Source: JARRNE01 sp963824085
GTDB taxonomy: Bacteria > Pseudomonadota > Gammaproteobacteria > Chromatiales > Chromatiaceae
Direction: 5' to 3'
DNA length: 64,000 nt
Assembly: GCA_963824085.1 (NCBI GenBank)
Contig: CAWGNT010000014.1
Span: 124,001-188,000 of the forward strand
The notes under the pieces are model-generated. The model did not search any database. It saw nothing but the letters and a program-made list of their open reading frames with translations, and had not been told where the DNA came from. Within the stretch, counting starts at the first letter, position 1; each line of letters opens with the position of its first letter. The translations under genes were made by a program, and so were the position numbers. Positions 38,585-46,343 of this stretch are shown here, one piece after another.

Positions 38585-38650
38585 ATAAGTCTATCCTTAT
38601 GTCGTTTATTAGAAATATTGAGTAGTAATTATAGGCTCGCCGCCTATAAT
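38585..38650 (+). promoter_or_regulatory. cbbL promoter region with candidate CbbR operators
   Basis: An AT-rich segment in GC-rich DNA between cbbR and cbbL. ATAAG (38585-38589), six bases and CTTAT (38596-38600) form a perfect dyad fitting the LysR T-N-A style. A second AT-rich stretch follows (TTTATTAG to GTAATTAT, 38605-38632). A consensus TATAAT lies at 38645-38650 with no good -35 box, as expected for an activator-dependent promoter. Confidence 0.65.
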
Positions 38651-38752
38651 TCCGCCAGGCTCCGGGCCGGGAGGTCAGAGACGGGGCCTCGGTTTCCCGC
38701 CGGCCCCGGCGCCGGCAACACCCATCGATCCCGTATTGGAGGACAATCGGCA

Positions 38753-40171
38753 ATGGCAAAGACCTACAGCGCGGGCGTCAAAGAGTACCGCGAGACGTAC
38801 TGGATGCCCGACTACACCCCTAATGACACCGACATCCTGGCCTGCTTTAAGATCACCCCGCAGCCCGGCGTGCCCCGCGAGGAAGCCGCCGCCGCCGTCG
38901 CGGCCGAGTCCTCTACCGGCACCTGGACCACCGTGTGGACCGATCTGCTCACCGACCTCGACTACTACAAGGGCCGCGCTTACGCCATCGAAGACGTTCC
39001 GGGCGACGACGAGTCGTACTACGCCTTCATCGCCTACCCGATCGACCTGTTCGAGGAAGGCTCCGTCGTCAACGTCTTCACCTCGCTGGTGGGCAACGTG
39101 TTCGGCTTTAAGGCCGTGCGCCACCTGCGCCTGGAAGACGTGCGCTTCCCGATCGCCTACGTGAAAACCTGCGGTGGCCCGCCCAACGGCATCCAGGTGG
39201 AACGCGACATCATGAACAAGTACGGCAGACCGCTACTCGGCTGCACCATCAAGCCCAAGCTGGGTCTGTCCGCGAAAAACTACGGCCGCGCCGTCTACGA
39301 GTGCCTGCGGGGCGGTCTGGACTTCACAAAGGACGACGAGAACGTCAACTCGCAGCCCTTCATGCGTTGGCGCCAGCGTTTCGACTTCGTCATGGAGGCC
39401 ATCCACAAGGCCGAGGCAGAGACCGGTGAGCGCAAGGGTCACTACCTGAACGTAACCGCGCCGACCCCGGAAGAGATGTACAAGCGCGCGGAGCACGCCA
39501 AGGAGCTGGGCGCCCCCATCATCATGCACGACTACATCACCGGCGGTTTCTGCGCCAACACGGGCCTGGCGAACTGGTGCCGCGACAACGGGCTGCTGCT
39601 GCACATCCACCGCGCCATGCACGCCGTGCTCGACCGTCACCCCAAGCATGGCATCCACTTCCGCGTGCTGGCCAAGATCCTGCGCCTGTCCGGTGGTGAC
39701 CACCTGCACTCCGGCACCGTTGTCGGCAAACTGGAGGGCGATCGCGAGGCCACCCTGGGCTGGATCGACATCATGCGTGACAGCTTCATCAAGGAAGACC
39801 GCAGCCGCGGCATCTTCTTCGATCAGGACTGGGGCTCCATGCCCGGCGTGTTCCCGGTCGCCTCCGGTGGCATCCACGTCTGGCACATGCCGGCCCTGGT
39901 CACTATCTTCGGCGACGACTCCGTACTGCAATTCGGCGGCGGCACCCTAGGTCACCCCTGGGGCAACGCGGCCGGCGCCGCGGCCAACCGCGTCGCGCTG
40001 GAAGCCTGTGTCGAGGCCCGCAACGAAGGGACAGCGATCGAGAAGGAAGGCAAAGAGGTGCTCACCAACGCCGCCAAGAGCAGCCCCGAGCTCAAGGCTG
40101 CCATGGAAACCTGGAAAGAGATCAAGTTCGAGTTCGACACCGTCGACAAGCTGGACGTTTCGCACAAGTAA
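38753..40171 (+). CDS. cbbL: RuBisCO large subunit, form IA non-carboxysomal type
   Basis: 472 residues from ATG 38753, with GGAGGA at 38738-38743; the frame is open upstream but not coding. CbbL fixes CO2 onto ribulose 1,5-bisphosphate. K168 and K170 in TIKPKLGLSAKN, the carbamylated K193 in GGLDFTKDDENVN, and SGGDHLHSG are the active-site marks. The N-terminal MAKTYSAGVKEYRETYWMPD and association with cbbQ/cbbO rather than carboxysome genes point to the IAq type. Confidence 0.98.
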   Translation: MAKTYSAGVKEYRETYWMPDYTPNDTDILACFKITPQPGVPREEAAAAVAAESSTGTWTTVWTDLLTDLDYYKGRAYAIEDVPGDDESYYAFIAYPIDLFEEGSVVNVFTSLVGNVFGFKAVRHLRLEDVRFPIAYVKTCGGPPNGIQVERDIMNKYGRPLLGCTIKPKLGLSAKNYGRAVYECLRGGLDFTKDDENVNSQPFMRWRQRFDFVMEAIHKAEAETGERKGHYLNVTAPTPEEMYKRAEHAKELGAPIIMHDYITGGFCANTGLANWCRDNGLLLHIHRAMHAVLDRHPKHGIHFRVLAKILRLSGGDHLHSGTVVGKLEGDREATLGWIDIMRDSFIKEDRSRGIFFDQDWGSMPGVFPVASGGIHVWHMPALVTIFGDDSVLQFGGGTLGHPWGNAAGAAANRVALEACVEARNEGTAIEKEGKEVLTNAAKSSPELKAAMETWKEIKFEFDTVDKLDVSHK

Positions 40172-40175
40172 GCCA

Positions 40176-40256
40176 CCAGCTTCCAGCCAATAGCCGCCAG
40201 CACTCAGCATGCCGGAAGTTAACGCCACAGCGCGTCTTTCTCTGGCTGGAGGCTGG
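40176..40256. repeat. Inverted repeat in the cbbL-cbbS spacer
   Basis: Arms at 40176-40189 (CCAGCTTCCAGCCA) and 40243-40256 (TGGCTGGAGGCTGG) pair at 13 of 14 bases. The left side also has AGCCGCCAG, the complement of the heptamer repeated beside gloB. The hairpin sits between two genes needed in equal amounts and could adjust message stability. Confidence 0.7.
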
Positions 40257-40323
40257 AGGCTGGGAGCCCCAGTGCAAAGCGACGGCATCCGAATACCGAA
40301 CGACCCGAATTGAGGAAACATCG

Positions 40324-40680
40324 ATGAGCGAAATGCAGGACTACAAATCAAGCCTGGAGGATGTCTCCAGCCGCAAGTTCGAAACCTTCTCGTACCTGCC
40401 GGCCATGGAACCCGATCAGATTCGAAAGCAGGTGCAGTACATCGTGTCCAAGGGCTGGAACCCAGCCATCGAGCACACGGAGCCGGAGAACGCCTTCGAC
40501 CACTACTGGTATATGTGGAAGCTGCCGATGTTTGGCGAGACCGATGTCGACCGCATCCTGGCCGAGGCCGAGGCTTGCCACAAAGCGCACCCGAACAATC
40601 ACGTCCGTTTGGTCGGGTATGACAACTACGCCCAGTCTCAGGGTGCTGCCATGGTGATCTTCCGCGGCAAGCCCGTTTAA
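40324..40680 (+). CDS. cbbS: RuBisCO small subunit
   Basis: 118 residues. It caps the CbbL octamer in the L8S8 enzyme. Family features include FETFSYLPAMEPDQIRKQVQ, ENAFDHYWYMWKLPMFGE and RLVGYDNYAQSQGAAMVIFR. GAGGAA lies nine bases before the ATG. The gene is followed by a strong terminator, which should limit read-through into cbbQ. Confidence 0.98.
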   Translation: MSEMQDYKSSLEDVSSRKFETFSYLPAMEPDQIRKQVQYIVSKGWNPAIEHTEPENAFDHYWYMWKLPMFGETDVDRILAEAEACHKAHPNNHVRLVGYDNYAQSQGAAMVIFRGKPV

Positions 40681-40708
40681 CCGCTTAGCCGACGCTTCGT
40701 CCGATCAA

Positions 40709-40746
40709 GGCCCCTGCTCCTTATTCGAGGGGGCAGGGGCCTTTTG
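40709..40746 (+). terminator. Rho-independent terminator after cbbS
   Basis: GGCCCCTGCTCC pairs with GGGGGCAGGGGCC across a short loop and is followed by TTTTGTT. It separates the abundant cbbLS message from cbbQ and cbbO. Confidence 0.9.
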
Positions 40747-40752
40747 TTGTAG

Positions 40753-40800
40753 GGTGCGCTGCGCGCACCGAAGCCGACATCTTGGTGCGCACAGCGCACC
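40753..40800. repeat. GGTGCGC-type inverted repeat between cbbS and cbbQ
   Basis: Arms at 40753-40769 (GGTGCGCTGCGCGCACC) and 40784-40800 (GGTGCGCACAGCGCACC) are near-perfect inverted copies and each is itself palindromic. Such GGTGCGC units are frequent intergenic repeats in proteobacteria. It lies 18 bases before the cbbQ ATG. Confidence 0.75.
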
Positions 40801-40817
40801 ATACAGGGAACGACACC

Positions 40818-41627
40818 ATGAACGATGAAATACCCCGCGACCAATACCTGATCGCAGAAGAACCCTACTACCGCCCCGTTCACCACGAGGTGGAGCTCTA
40901 CGAGGCGGCCTACGCTGCGCGCATGCCGGTGATGCTTAAGGGCCCCACGGGCTGCGGCAAATCCCGCTTCGTGGAGTACATGGCCTGGCGGCTGAAGAAG
41001 CCTTTGATCACTATCGCCTGCAACGAGGACATGACCGCCTCGGACCTGGTCGGACGCTTCCTGCTCGACATCAACGGCACCAAGTGGCAGGACGGCCCTT
41101 TGACCGTCGCCGCCCGCAGCGGCGCCATCTGCTACCTGGATGAGGTGGTCGAGGCCCGCCAGGACACGACGGTCGTCATCCACCCGCTCACCGACCACCG
41201 CCGCAATCTGCCTTTGGAGAAGAAGGGCGAGCTGGTTCAGGCCCACCCAGACTTTCAGCTCGTCATCTCTTACAACCCGGGCTACCAGTCGCTGATGAAG
41301 GACCTAAAGCAGTCCACCAAGCAGCGCTTCGGAGCCCTGGACTTCGATTACCCCTCGGTCGAGATCGAGACCGAGATCGTCGCCCACGAGGGCCATACAG
41401 ACCCAAAGACCGCCGAAAAGCTGGTGCAGGTCGCCCGACGCAGCCGCAACCTGAAGGGACACGGCCTCGATGAGGGCATGTCCACTCGCCTCCTGGTCTA
41501 CGCCGCGCAGCTCATTGGCAAAGGCATCGCGCCCCAGGCCGCGTGCCAAATGGCGCTCGTGCGCCCGCTGACGGATGACCCGGATATGCGGGACACCCTC
41601 GACGCAGCTGTTAACACGTATTTCTGA
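40818..41627 (+). CDS. cbbQ: RuBisCO activase subunit CbbQ (MoxR-type AAA+ ATPase)
   Basis: 269 residues from ATG 40818 (MNDEIPRDQYLIAEEPYY); an upstream in-frame start at 40782 lies inside the repeat. CbbQ forms hexamers that, with CbbO, remodel inhibited RuBisCO by ATP hydrolysis. Walker A is GPTGCGKS (residues 42-49), Walker B is ICYLDEVVEA and the sensor region is ISYNPGYQSL. Length is normal for the family. Confidence 0.96.
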   Translation: MNDEIPRDQYLIAEEPYYRPVHHEVELYEAAYAARMPVMLKGPTGCGKSRFVEYMAWRLKKPLITIACNEDMTASDLVGRFLLDINGTKWQDGPLTVAARSGAICYLDEVVEARQDTTVVIHPLTDHRRNLPLEKKGELVQAHPDFQLVISYNPGYQSLMKDLKQSTKQRFGALDFDYPSVEIETEIVAHEGHTDPKTAEKLVQVARRSRNLKGHGLDEGMSTRLLVYAAQLIGKGIAPQAACQMALVRPLTDDPDMRDTLDAAVNTYF

Positions 41628-41633
41628 GCGACG

Positions 41634-42087
41634 AACCGCCAAGGCGCCAAGGACGCCAAGAGGAGTCAGTTTGGAGCCTAGCGAAGAACTCGATCGCATC
41701 GCCCGCCAAACCATCGGCGCCGCGATTGAGGTGCATCGCAATCTAGGCCCCGGCTTTCTCGAAGGTATCTACGAGGCGGCATTGGCGATAGAGCTTGTGC
41801 AACGAGGCATCTCTTTCCAGCGGCAAGTTGCCGTCGACGTCCAGTACAAGGGAGTCAAGGTCGGAGAATCTCGGCTGGACCTTCTGGTGGAAAATACACT
41901 GGTCGTGGAGCTCAAAGCAGTCGACACCTTGTTGCCCATTCATGTTGCGCAAGTGATCTCTTACCTTAAGGTGGTTAAGCGCCCTCTCGGACTTCTCCTT
42001 AACTTCAAGGTCGAGATGATGCGTAAGGGCATCCAGCGCGTCATTCTCACCTAGTTCATCCTTGGCGTCCTTGGCGCCTTGGCGGTT
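41634..42087. mobile_element. 454-bp element with 27-bp terminal inverted repeats carrying a GxxExxY gene
   Basis: Left arm 41634-41660 begins AACCGCCAAGGCGCC; its exact reverse complement is 42061-42087. Each arm is built of about three copies of a CGCCAAGG(A) unit. The element begins seven bases after the cbbQ stop and ends eight bases before the cbbO ATG, and its only gene is the GxxExxY frame. No transposase and no clear target duplication are seen. Confidence 0.8.
41671..42054 (+). CDS. GxxExxY family protein
   Basis: 127 residues from TTG 41671, with AGGAG five bases upstream; the frame continues upstream only inside the inverted repeat and cbbQ. The name motif is GFLEGIY within AAIEVHRNLGPGFLEGIYEA. 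Further on, RLDLLVENTLVVELKA has the D...ExK spacing of PD-(D/E)XK nucleases, followed by AQVISYLKV, a helix typical of that fold. The family is widespread, of unknown function, and often linked to short repeats. It separates cbbQ from cbbO, two subunits of one activase. Nuclease activity is inferred only. Confidence 0.87.
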   Translation: MEPSEELDRIARQTIGAAIEVHRNLGPGFLEGIYEAALAIELVQRGISFQRQVAVDVQYKGVKVGESRLDLLVENTLVVELKAVDTLLPIHVAQVISYLKVVKRPLGLLLNFKVEMMRKGIQRVILT

Positions 42088-42095
42088 CCAAGATT

Positions 42096-44462
42096 ATGAG
42101 TATCGATTTCTCCGAATACGTCTCTTGTCTCAAAACTGAGCCCGATCACGAGCACAAACAGGCGCTCGAGTCGAGCTATCACGAGGCCGCACGCATCATG
42201 TCTCCGCAGGGGTTGGAGCACTACCTGACGGGCATGCGGGCCATGTGCACCCTGAACAAGGGCGAGGACCTGATTCTCGCCTACGTCCATGAGATGCCAG
42301 GGGTCGCCAAGGAGATCGGGGAGGACATTATCCCGGACATCATCAGCGCACTCATGAAGCTCGCGTCCCATACCTCGGGCACAGTGCTCACCCTGCTGAT
42401 GGCCAATATGCCCCTCGCGGCAAACCGCCTGGGCGACGCGGACGTGATGCGCGGCTACCTCAACCTGCTCCACCAGCTTGCAGGCAAGGCCCCCCGCGGG
42501 CTGCGGCCGATGATGGAGAACATGGACGAGCTCCTGACCAAGCTCACCCTCGGGGGACTCCGACGCTGGGCCCTGTGGGGCGCCCAGGCGCACGCCCGCG
42601 ATCTCGACGGGCAGATGACCTATTTCGGTCTCAAGACCGAATCGTCCAAAGCGGTGCTGCAAAAGGAGCGCCGCGGCACACTGTTCGTCGACAACCAGCG
42701 CAAGCTGAACTTCTACCTGCGTGCCTTGTGGGCTCGCGCCTTCTTCATGCGCCCCACCTCGGGCGACTACGAGACCCGCCAGGGTCTGAGGCCCTTCATC
42801 GAAGATTTCCAGATCCACCTGCCGGACGCCTTCGACAGCTATCGCGGCATCGCCGGACTCGAGCTCTACCGTGCTGCGGCTGCCCACTGCGCGGCCCACA
42901 TGGTGTACACGCGCGCACCCCTCAGCGCCGAGCAGCTGAGCCCAGCGCAGATGAAGCTCATCGAGCTCTTCGAGGACGCCAGGGTAGAGGGTCTCGCAAT
43001 GCGCGACTTCCCAGGCCTCAAGAAGCTGTGGCTGCAGTTCTTCACCGCTCCCCTGACGCCGGACGACGAGTACAAGGACCTGCATCCGATGATGGATCTC
43101 ATGATGCGCACGGCACAGGCCCTGCTCGACGAGCACTACCGGGACGAGCTCGCCGTAATCAACGACACCGCAGCCGACTTCCGCAAGCAGCTCGCAGCAA
43201 GGGGGGAGGACAACCAGATCAGCTGGGACGCGGGCGTCACCCTCTACAACAAGCTGGTGCAGAGCGTTCCCCTGCCGAACCTGCGCATCCTGGAAAACTG
43301 GCCCCTCCCCTACCGGGACGATAACCGCTACATCTGGGCGTTCAGCGAGAACATGTTTGACGCCCAGGGGATGGAATACCTCCCCGCCTCTCAGAAGCAG
43401 GTCCGCAAATACGTCTCCATCATCGAGATGGCGAACGAGGTGGACTGCGAGCTCGCCGGCGATGACGCCCAGGAGATCTGGGTGTGCGCCGACGAGGTCT
43501 TCCCCTACGAGGACGAGGGCGTCAGCTACAACCAGATGTGGGGCAAGGAGCCGGTCTCGGACCCCTATCACTATCAGGAGTGGGACTACCACGTGCAGCT
43601 TTACCGGCCGGATTGGGCGACGGTGATCGAGCGCCGCCAGGAGCGGGGCGATCCGGAGCTCATGGACGACATCCTCACCAAGTACAAGCCGATCGCCAGC
43701 CGCATCCGCCACCTGATCGACGCCCTGCAGCCCCAGGGGATCGTGCGCCGGCGTGGCTATGAGGAGGGCGAAGAGCTCGACCTCAACGCCGCGGTGCGGG
43801 CCATGATCGACATCCGGCGCGGCATCATGCCCGACCCGAGGATCAACATCCGCATCACCCGACACATCCGCGACCTCGCCATCGTGGTGCTCATGGATCT
43901 CTCAGAGTCCACCAACGACCACATCGACAAGGACGACGCCGACAGCCCGACTGTGATTCAGCTCACCCGCGAGGCGACGGGCCTGCTCTCATGGGCCATT
44001 GACGGCATCGGCGATGCCTTCGCCGTTCACGGCTTCGCCTCCGACGGGCGCCACGACGTGCAGTACTACCGGTTCAAGGACTTCAACCAGCCCTACGAGG
44101 ACGAGGCCAAATCGCGCCTCGCGGGTATGCAAGGAGGGCTCTCAACGCGCATGGGCGCTGCCCTTCGCCATGCGGGCTGGCACCTGACCAAACAATCCGC
44201 GCAAAAACGGTTGGTTCTCCTCATCACGGACGGCGAGCCGGCGGACATCGACGAGCGCGACCCCCAGTACCTCCGACACGACACCAAGAAGGCGGTGGAG
44301 GACCTCGCCATGCAAGGCATCTACACCTACTGCCTGACCCTGGACCCTCTGGCCGACCGCTACGTCGCGCGGATCTTCGGGGAGAACAACTACTCCGTCG
44401 TGGATCACGTGGAGCGGCTGCCGGAGCGGCTGCCGGCGGTGTTCGCGGCCCTGACGGGTTGA
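42096..44462 (+). CDS. cbbO: RuBisCO activase subunit CbbO (VWA domain)
   Basis: 788 residues. CbbO is the adaptor that binds RuBisCO and works with the CbbQ hexamer. A long helical N-terminal part (residues 1-570) precedes a C-terminal VWA domain with the metal-site motif at D601-x-S603-x-S605 in VVLMDLSESTND and a later LITDGEPADIDERDP. The close YDEWDY-like segment here is QEWDYHVQLYRPDWATVIER. The ATG has no clear ribosome binding site because the inserted element's arm lies directly upstream. A 604-codon open frame on the opposite strand is a GC shadow. Confidence 0.94.
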   Translation: MSIDFSEYVSCLKTEPDHEHKQALESSYHEAARIMSPQGLEHYLTGMRAMCTLNKGEDLILAYVHEMPGVAKEIGEDIIPDIISALMKLASHTSGTVLTLLMANMPLAANRLGDADVMRGYLNLLHQLAGKAPRGLRPMMENMDELLTKLTLGGLRRWALWGAQAHARDLDGQMTYFGLKTESSKAVLQKERRGTLFVDNQRKLNFYLRALWARAFFMRPTSGDYETRQGLRPFIEDFQIHLPDAFDSYRGIAGLELYRAAAAHCAAHMVYTRAPLSAEQLSPAQMKLIELFEDARVEGLAMRDFPGLKKLWLQFFTAPLTPDDEYKDLHPMMDLMMRTAQALLDEHYRDELAVINDTAADFRKQLAARGEDNQISWDAGVTLYNKLVQSVPLPNLRILENWPLPYRDDNRYIWAFSENMFDAQGMEYLPASQKQVRKYVSIIEMANEVDCELAGDDAQEIWVCADEVFPYEDEGVSYNQMWGKEPVSDPYHYQEWDYHVQLYRPDWATVIERRQERGDPELMDDILTKYKPIASRIRHLIDALQPQGIVRRRGYEEGEELDLNAAVRAMIDIRRGIMPDPRINIRITRHIRDLAIVVLMDLSESTNDHIDKDDADSPTVIQLTREATGLLSWAIDGIGDAFAVHGFASDGRHDVQYYRFKDFNQPYEDEAKSRLAGMQGGLSTRMGAALRHAGWHLTKQSAQKRLVLLITDGEPADIDERDPQYLRHDTKKAVEDLAMQGIYTYCLTLDPLADRYVARIFGENNYSVVDHVERLPERLPAVFAALTG

Positions 44463-44470
44463 GGGGTGCG

Positions 44471-44700
44471 AACCGCAGAGACGCTGAGGGCGCAGAGAGC
44501 AATCGGGCGAGAAATGCGGAGCTTCCGGGCTAGGTCCTTCGACCCGCTGTAGGAGCCCGCTTGCGGGCGACCGGTGGTACACGTCGCTCCGAGGTCGCCC
44601 GCAGGCGGGCTCCTACGGGTGATGCTCACTTCGGGACTGCGGACCGGATCATGTCCTTGAAACAACAACTCCTCTCTGCGTCCTCCGCGTCTCTGCGGTT
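44471..44700. mobile_element. 230-bp ORF-less element with 29-bp inverted repeats, related to the GxxExxY element
   Basis: Arms 44471-44499 (starting AACCGCAGAGACGC) and 44672-44700 are inverted copies with 27 of 29 matches. The arm aligns with that of the GxxExxY element (AACCGC then a 9-nt periodic CGC--AGG unit). It begins eight bases after the cbbO stop. There is no gene inside; a REP-like palindrome lies in the middle. Confidence 0.72.
44546..44620. repeat. REP-like palindrome inside the 230-bp element
   Basis: GCTGTAGGAGCCCGCTTGCG (44546-44565, continuing to 44572) and its inverted partner at 44593-44620 (GGTCGCCCGCAGGCGGGCTC...) pair with few mismatches. TGTAGGAGC--GC-TGC-GGCGA is the hallmark of Pseudomonas-type REP sequences. 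Confidence 0.8.
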
Positions 44701-44779
44701 CAAATACGCGGCTGAAGGTTTGCTGGCATGGAAAGCGCGGCTATAGTCTTGCCAGTGGCACGACAAGCGGATACGGACC

Positions 44780-45045
44780 ATGGTGCAGCCCGCGCCTGAA
44801 GAATCACCCACCGCCGAGCAGTTTTTCGAGCTGCCGGATAGGGATTTCACAGAGCTCCTGGATGGGAGGCTTGCCCCTACGACGCCCACCGGTGCCCTTT
44901 ACGGAAAGGTCGAGGTGCGTCTGACGCGACTGTTAGACGAGTTTCTCGAACAGACCGGAGCGGGTTGGGTCCTGTCGGGAGAGGTTGGGGTGATCACCCG
45001 GCGGAACCCGGACCGGGTTCGGGGGGTGGACGTGGCGTTGGTTTT
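44780..45045 (+). pseudogene. Uma2 (DUF820) family nuclease, 3'-truncated
   Basis: From ATG 44780 the frame gives PTAEQFFELPDRDFTELLDG, ALYGKVEVRLTRLLDEFLEQ and VLSGEVGVITRR up to RGVDVALV near 45042. These are the first half of a PD-(D/E)XK-type Uma2 protein; the catalytic second half is missing. After the T-rich run at 45043 the frame runs on into unrelated sequence that is the antisense of a second truncated gene. Uma2 proteins are abundant in mobile and accessory regions; function unknown. Non-functional as it stands. Confidence 0.75.
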
Positions 45046-45103
45046 TTTTACGCCGCTGCGCCTTGATCTCCGCCCGCTGTGGGCGTCGGGAAGGCTTGCT
45101 CAT
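45043..45103 (-). pseudogene. 5' remnant of a second gene coupled to the DruA-like gene
   Basis: ATG 45103 overlaps the DruA-like stop (ATGA) on the minus strand and encodes about 20 codons: MSKPSRRPQRAEIKAQRRKK. After that the sequence switches to the antisense of the Uma2 fragment. The very basic, helical opening resembles the N termini of transposases. That match is from memory and should be tested. Confidence 0.55.
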
Positions 45104-46014
45104 GGCCCCTCCCTGCCCGGCAAGGGCGCGCTGCACAGGAGCTGGCGGAAATGCCCGTGCAGGGGCTTGACCAACACCAGCCGCGGCGTACTTTGGTAAG
45201 ACTTTCCAGGGCGTGCCAGCCCACGGCCACTGGTCTCGCCGAGCAGCTCCCAGCCGGCTGCGCGGTAGCAGGTGCCGGCAAAACGCGCAGGGTCCACAAA
45301 GGTCTCCAGCAGCAGCGGGGTGAAGCCCCAGCGGCACTGCCAATCCTCCCTCACGCGCCGGGCCAACTGCCCCAGCACATGGCTGGCCAGGTGCGGGATG
45401 TGCACGTGGGGAAAGATGAGAAAGCGGCTGTTGTTGATGACCCAGGGCAGATTGCGCTGGCGCACCGGCGCGCTCCAGCCAATCCAGCGGTCGCGCACCG
45501 CGATCGCCTTGGCGGCACCGCCGAGCAAGACACAGCCCAAGCACTGCCTGCCCGCGTGGATGAAATAGCGCAGCCGGTAGCCGAAGGCACCCCGATAGCC
45601 TAAGGGGTGGAAGCGCTCGACATACTCATTCCACAATCCGGTCTCGGCGGCCCCCGTCACCGGCTCCAGGCGCACGGGCTGGAAATCGCGCAAGGGGCCG
45701 GCTAATGGCTGGCCCGGCGCGGTGCGCCCGCTCGGGCATACAGCGGCGCCGGGGCCGCCGTGGTGCTGCTCGACCCGCAAGCGCGGCAACTCCACCAGCC
45801 CCGCCGCCGCCAAGCGCTCGAGCAAGCGCTGACAGGCTTGGATCTTCGGCGTCCCCGCAGCGGTGTGCCAGTGCAGATGCTCACACACCGTGGCCGCCAG
45901 CTCCTTGCGCGCCAACCCCGGCAGCCAGACCACCGTCTGGCGGATTTCTGCGATCTCCGCAGCGCTGAAGCGTCGACCACAGGCAACCCACTCGCCAGCC
46001 TCTCCCGTCTCCAT
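45100..46014 (-). CDS. DruA-family (DUF4338) protein
   Basis: 304 residues. Family features run in order: RKELAATVCEHLHWHTAAGT, RLLERLAAAGLVELP, LWNEYVERFHPLGYRGAFG, LRYFIHAGRQCLGCVLLGG, VRDRWIGWSAPVRQRNLPWV, NNSRFLIFPHVHIPHLASHV, PLLLETFVDPARFAGTCYRA and LVKPLHGHFRQLLC. DUF4338 is the domain of DruA in the Druantia phage-defence system, but the family is mostly found as a stand-alone gene or in transposon-like pairs. DruB-E are not here. The coupled truncated gene downstream and flanking debris favour a mobile-element origin over defence. Confidence 0.85.
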   Translation of the reverse strand: METGEAGEWVACGRRFSAAEIAEIRQTVVWLPGLARKELAATVCEHLHWHTAAGTPKIQACQRLLERLAAAGLVELPRLRVEQHHGGPGAAVCPSGRTAPGQPLAGPLRDFQPVRLEPVTGAAETGLWNEYVERFHPLGYRGAFGYRLRYFIHAGRQCLGCVLLGGAAKAIAVRDRWIGWSAPVRQRNLPWVINNSRFLIFPHVHIPHLASHVLGQLARRVREDWQCRWGFTPLLLETFVDPARFAGTCYRAAGWELLGETSGRGLARPGKSYQSTPRLVLVKPLHGHFRQLLCSAPLPGREGP

Positions 46015-46149
46015 CGCGGAACCCTCCCGGCCTCACCTCAGGGCCTGTTACGTCCCGCTAATCCTGCCAAAAGTGATTGCGGCTGTCTACCCCCTTTTGC
46101 GAAAGTTACTCTTTCCGTTTCCCGCAAGCCCTTGTCCCAGCACGCCGCC

Positions 46150-46343
46150 GGAATTCGTGCTTCAGGGCGGGGTAGCTCAGAGATGCTTGACAGAAACCAC
46201 GACCAACTCAGGAATCGGCGACCCCAGTCAACGGGGCTTAAAAGGGCGGAAACGTTGACCATCCGATACAGCCCATAGCCAACAACGCCTCCGAGGAAAA
46301 CGGTGATACCCGCTGTGATTAACGCTGTTTGTGCTGCATTCAT
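46150..46343 (-). CDS. Possible small membrane protein, 3' part probably lost
   Basis: The frame from ATG 46343 opens with MNAAQTALITAGITVFLGG and a hydrophobic helix to about residue 27, then SALLSPVDWGRRFLSWSWFL. The next residues look non-coding and the frame runs into the flank of the DruA-like gene. A gene cut by the same insertion would explain this, but chance coding is possible. Confidence 0.3.

Noticed and set aside
42051..43865. 604-codon open frame antisense to cbbO
   Set aside because: It mirrors the codon bias of cbbO in GC-rich DNA, has no recognisable domain and covers a well-supported gene.
38753..44462. Carboxysome cluster
   Set aside because: No csoS genes or shell proteins are present; cbbQ and cbbO follow cbbLS directly, as in non-carboxysomal form IAq clusters.
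45100..46014. Druantia phage-defence system
   Set aside because: Only a DruA-family protein is present. DruB-E and the large helicase DruE are absent and the context is mobile debris.
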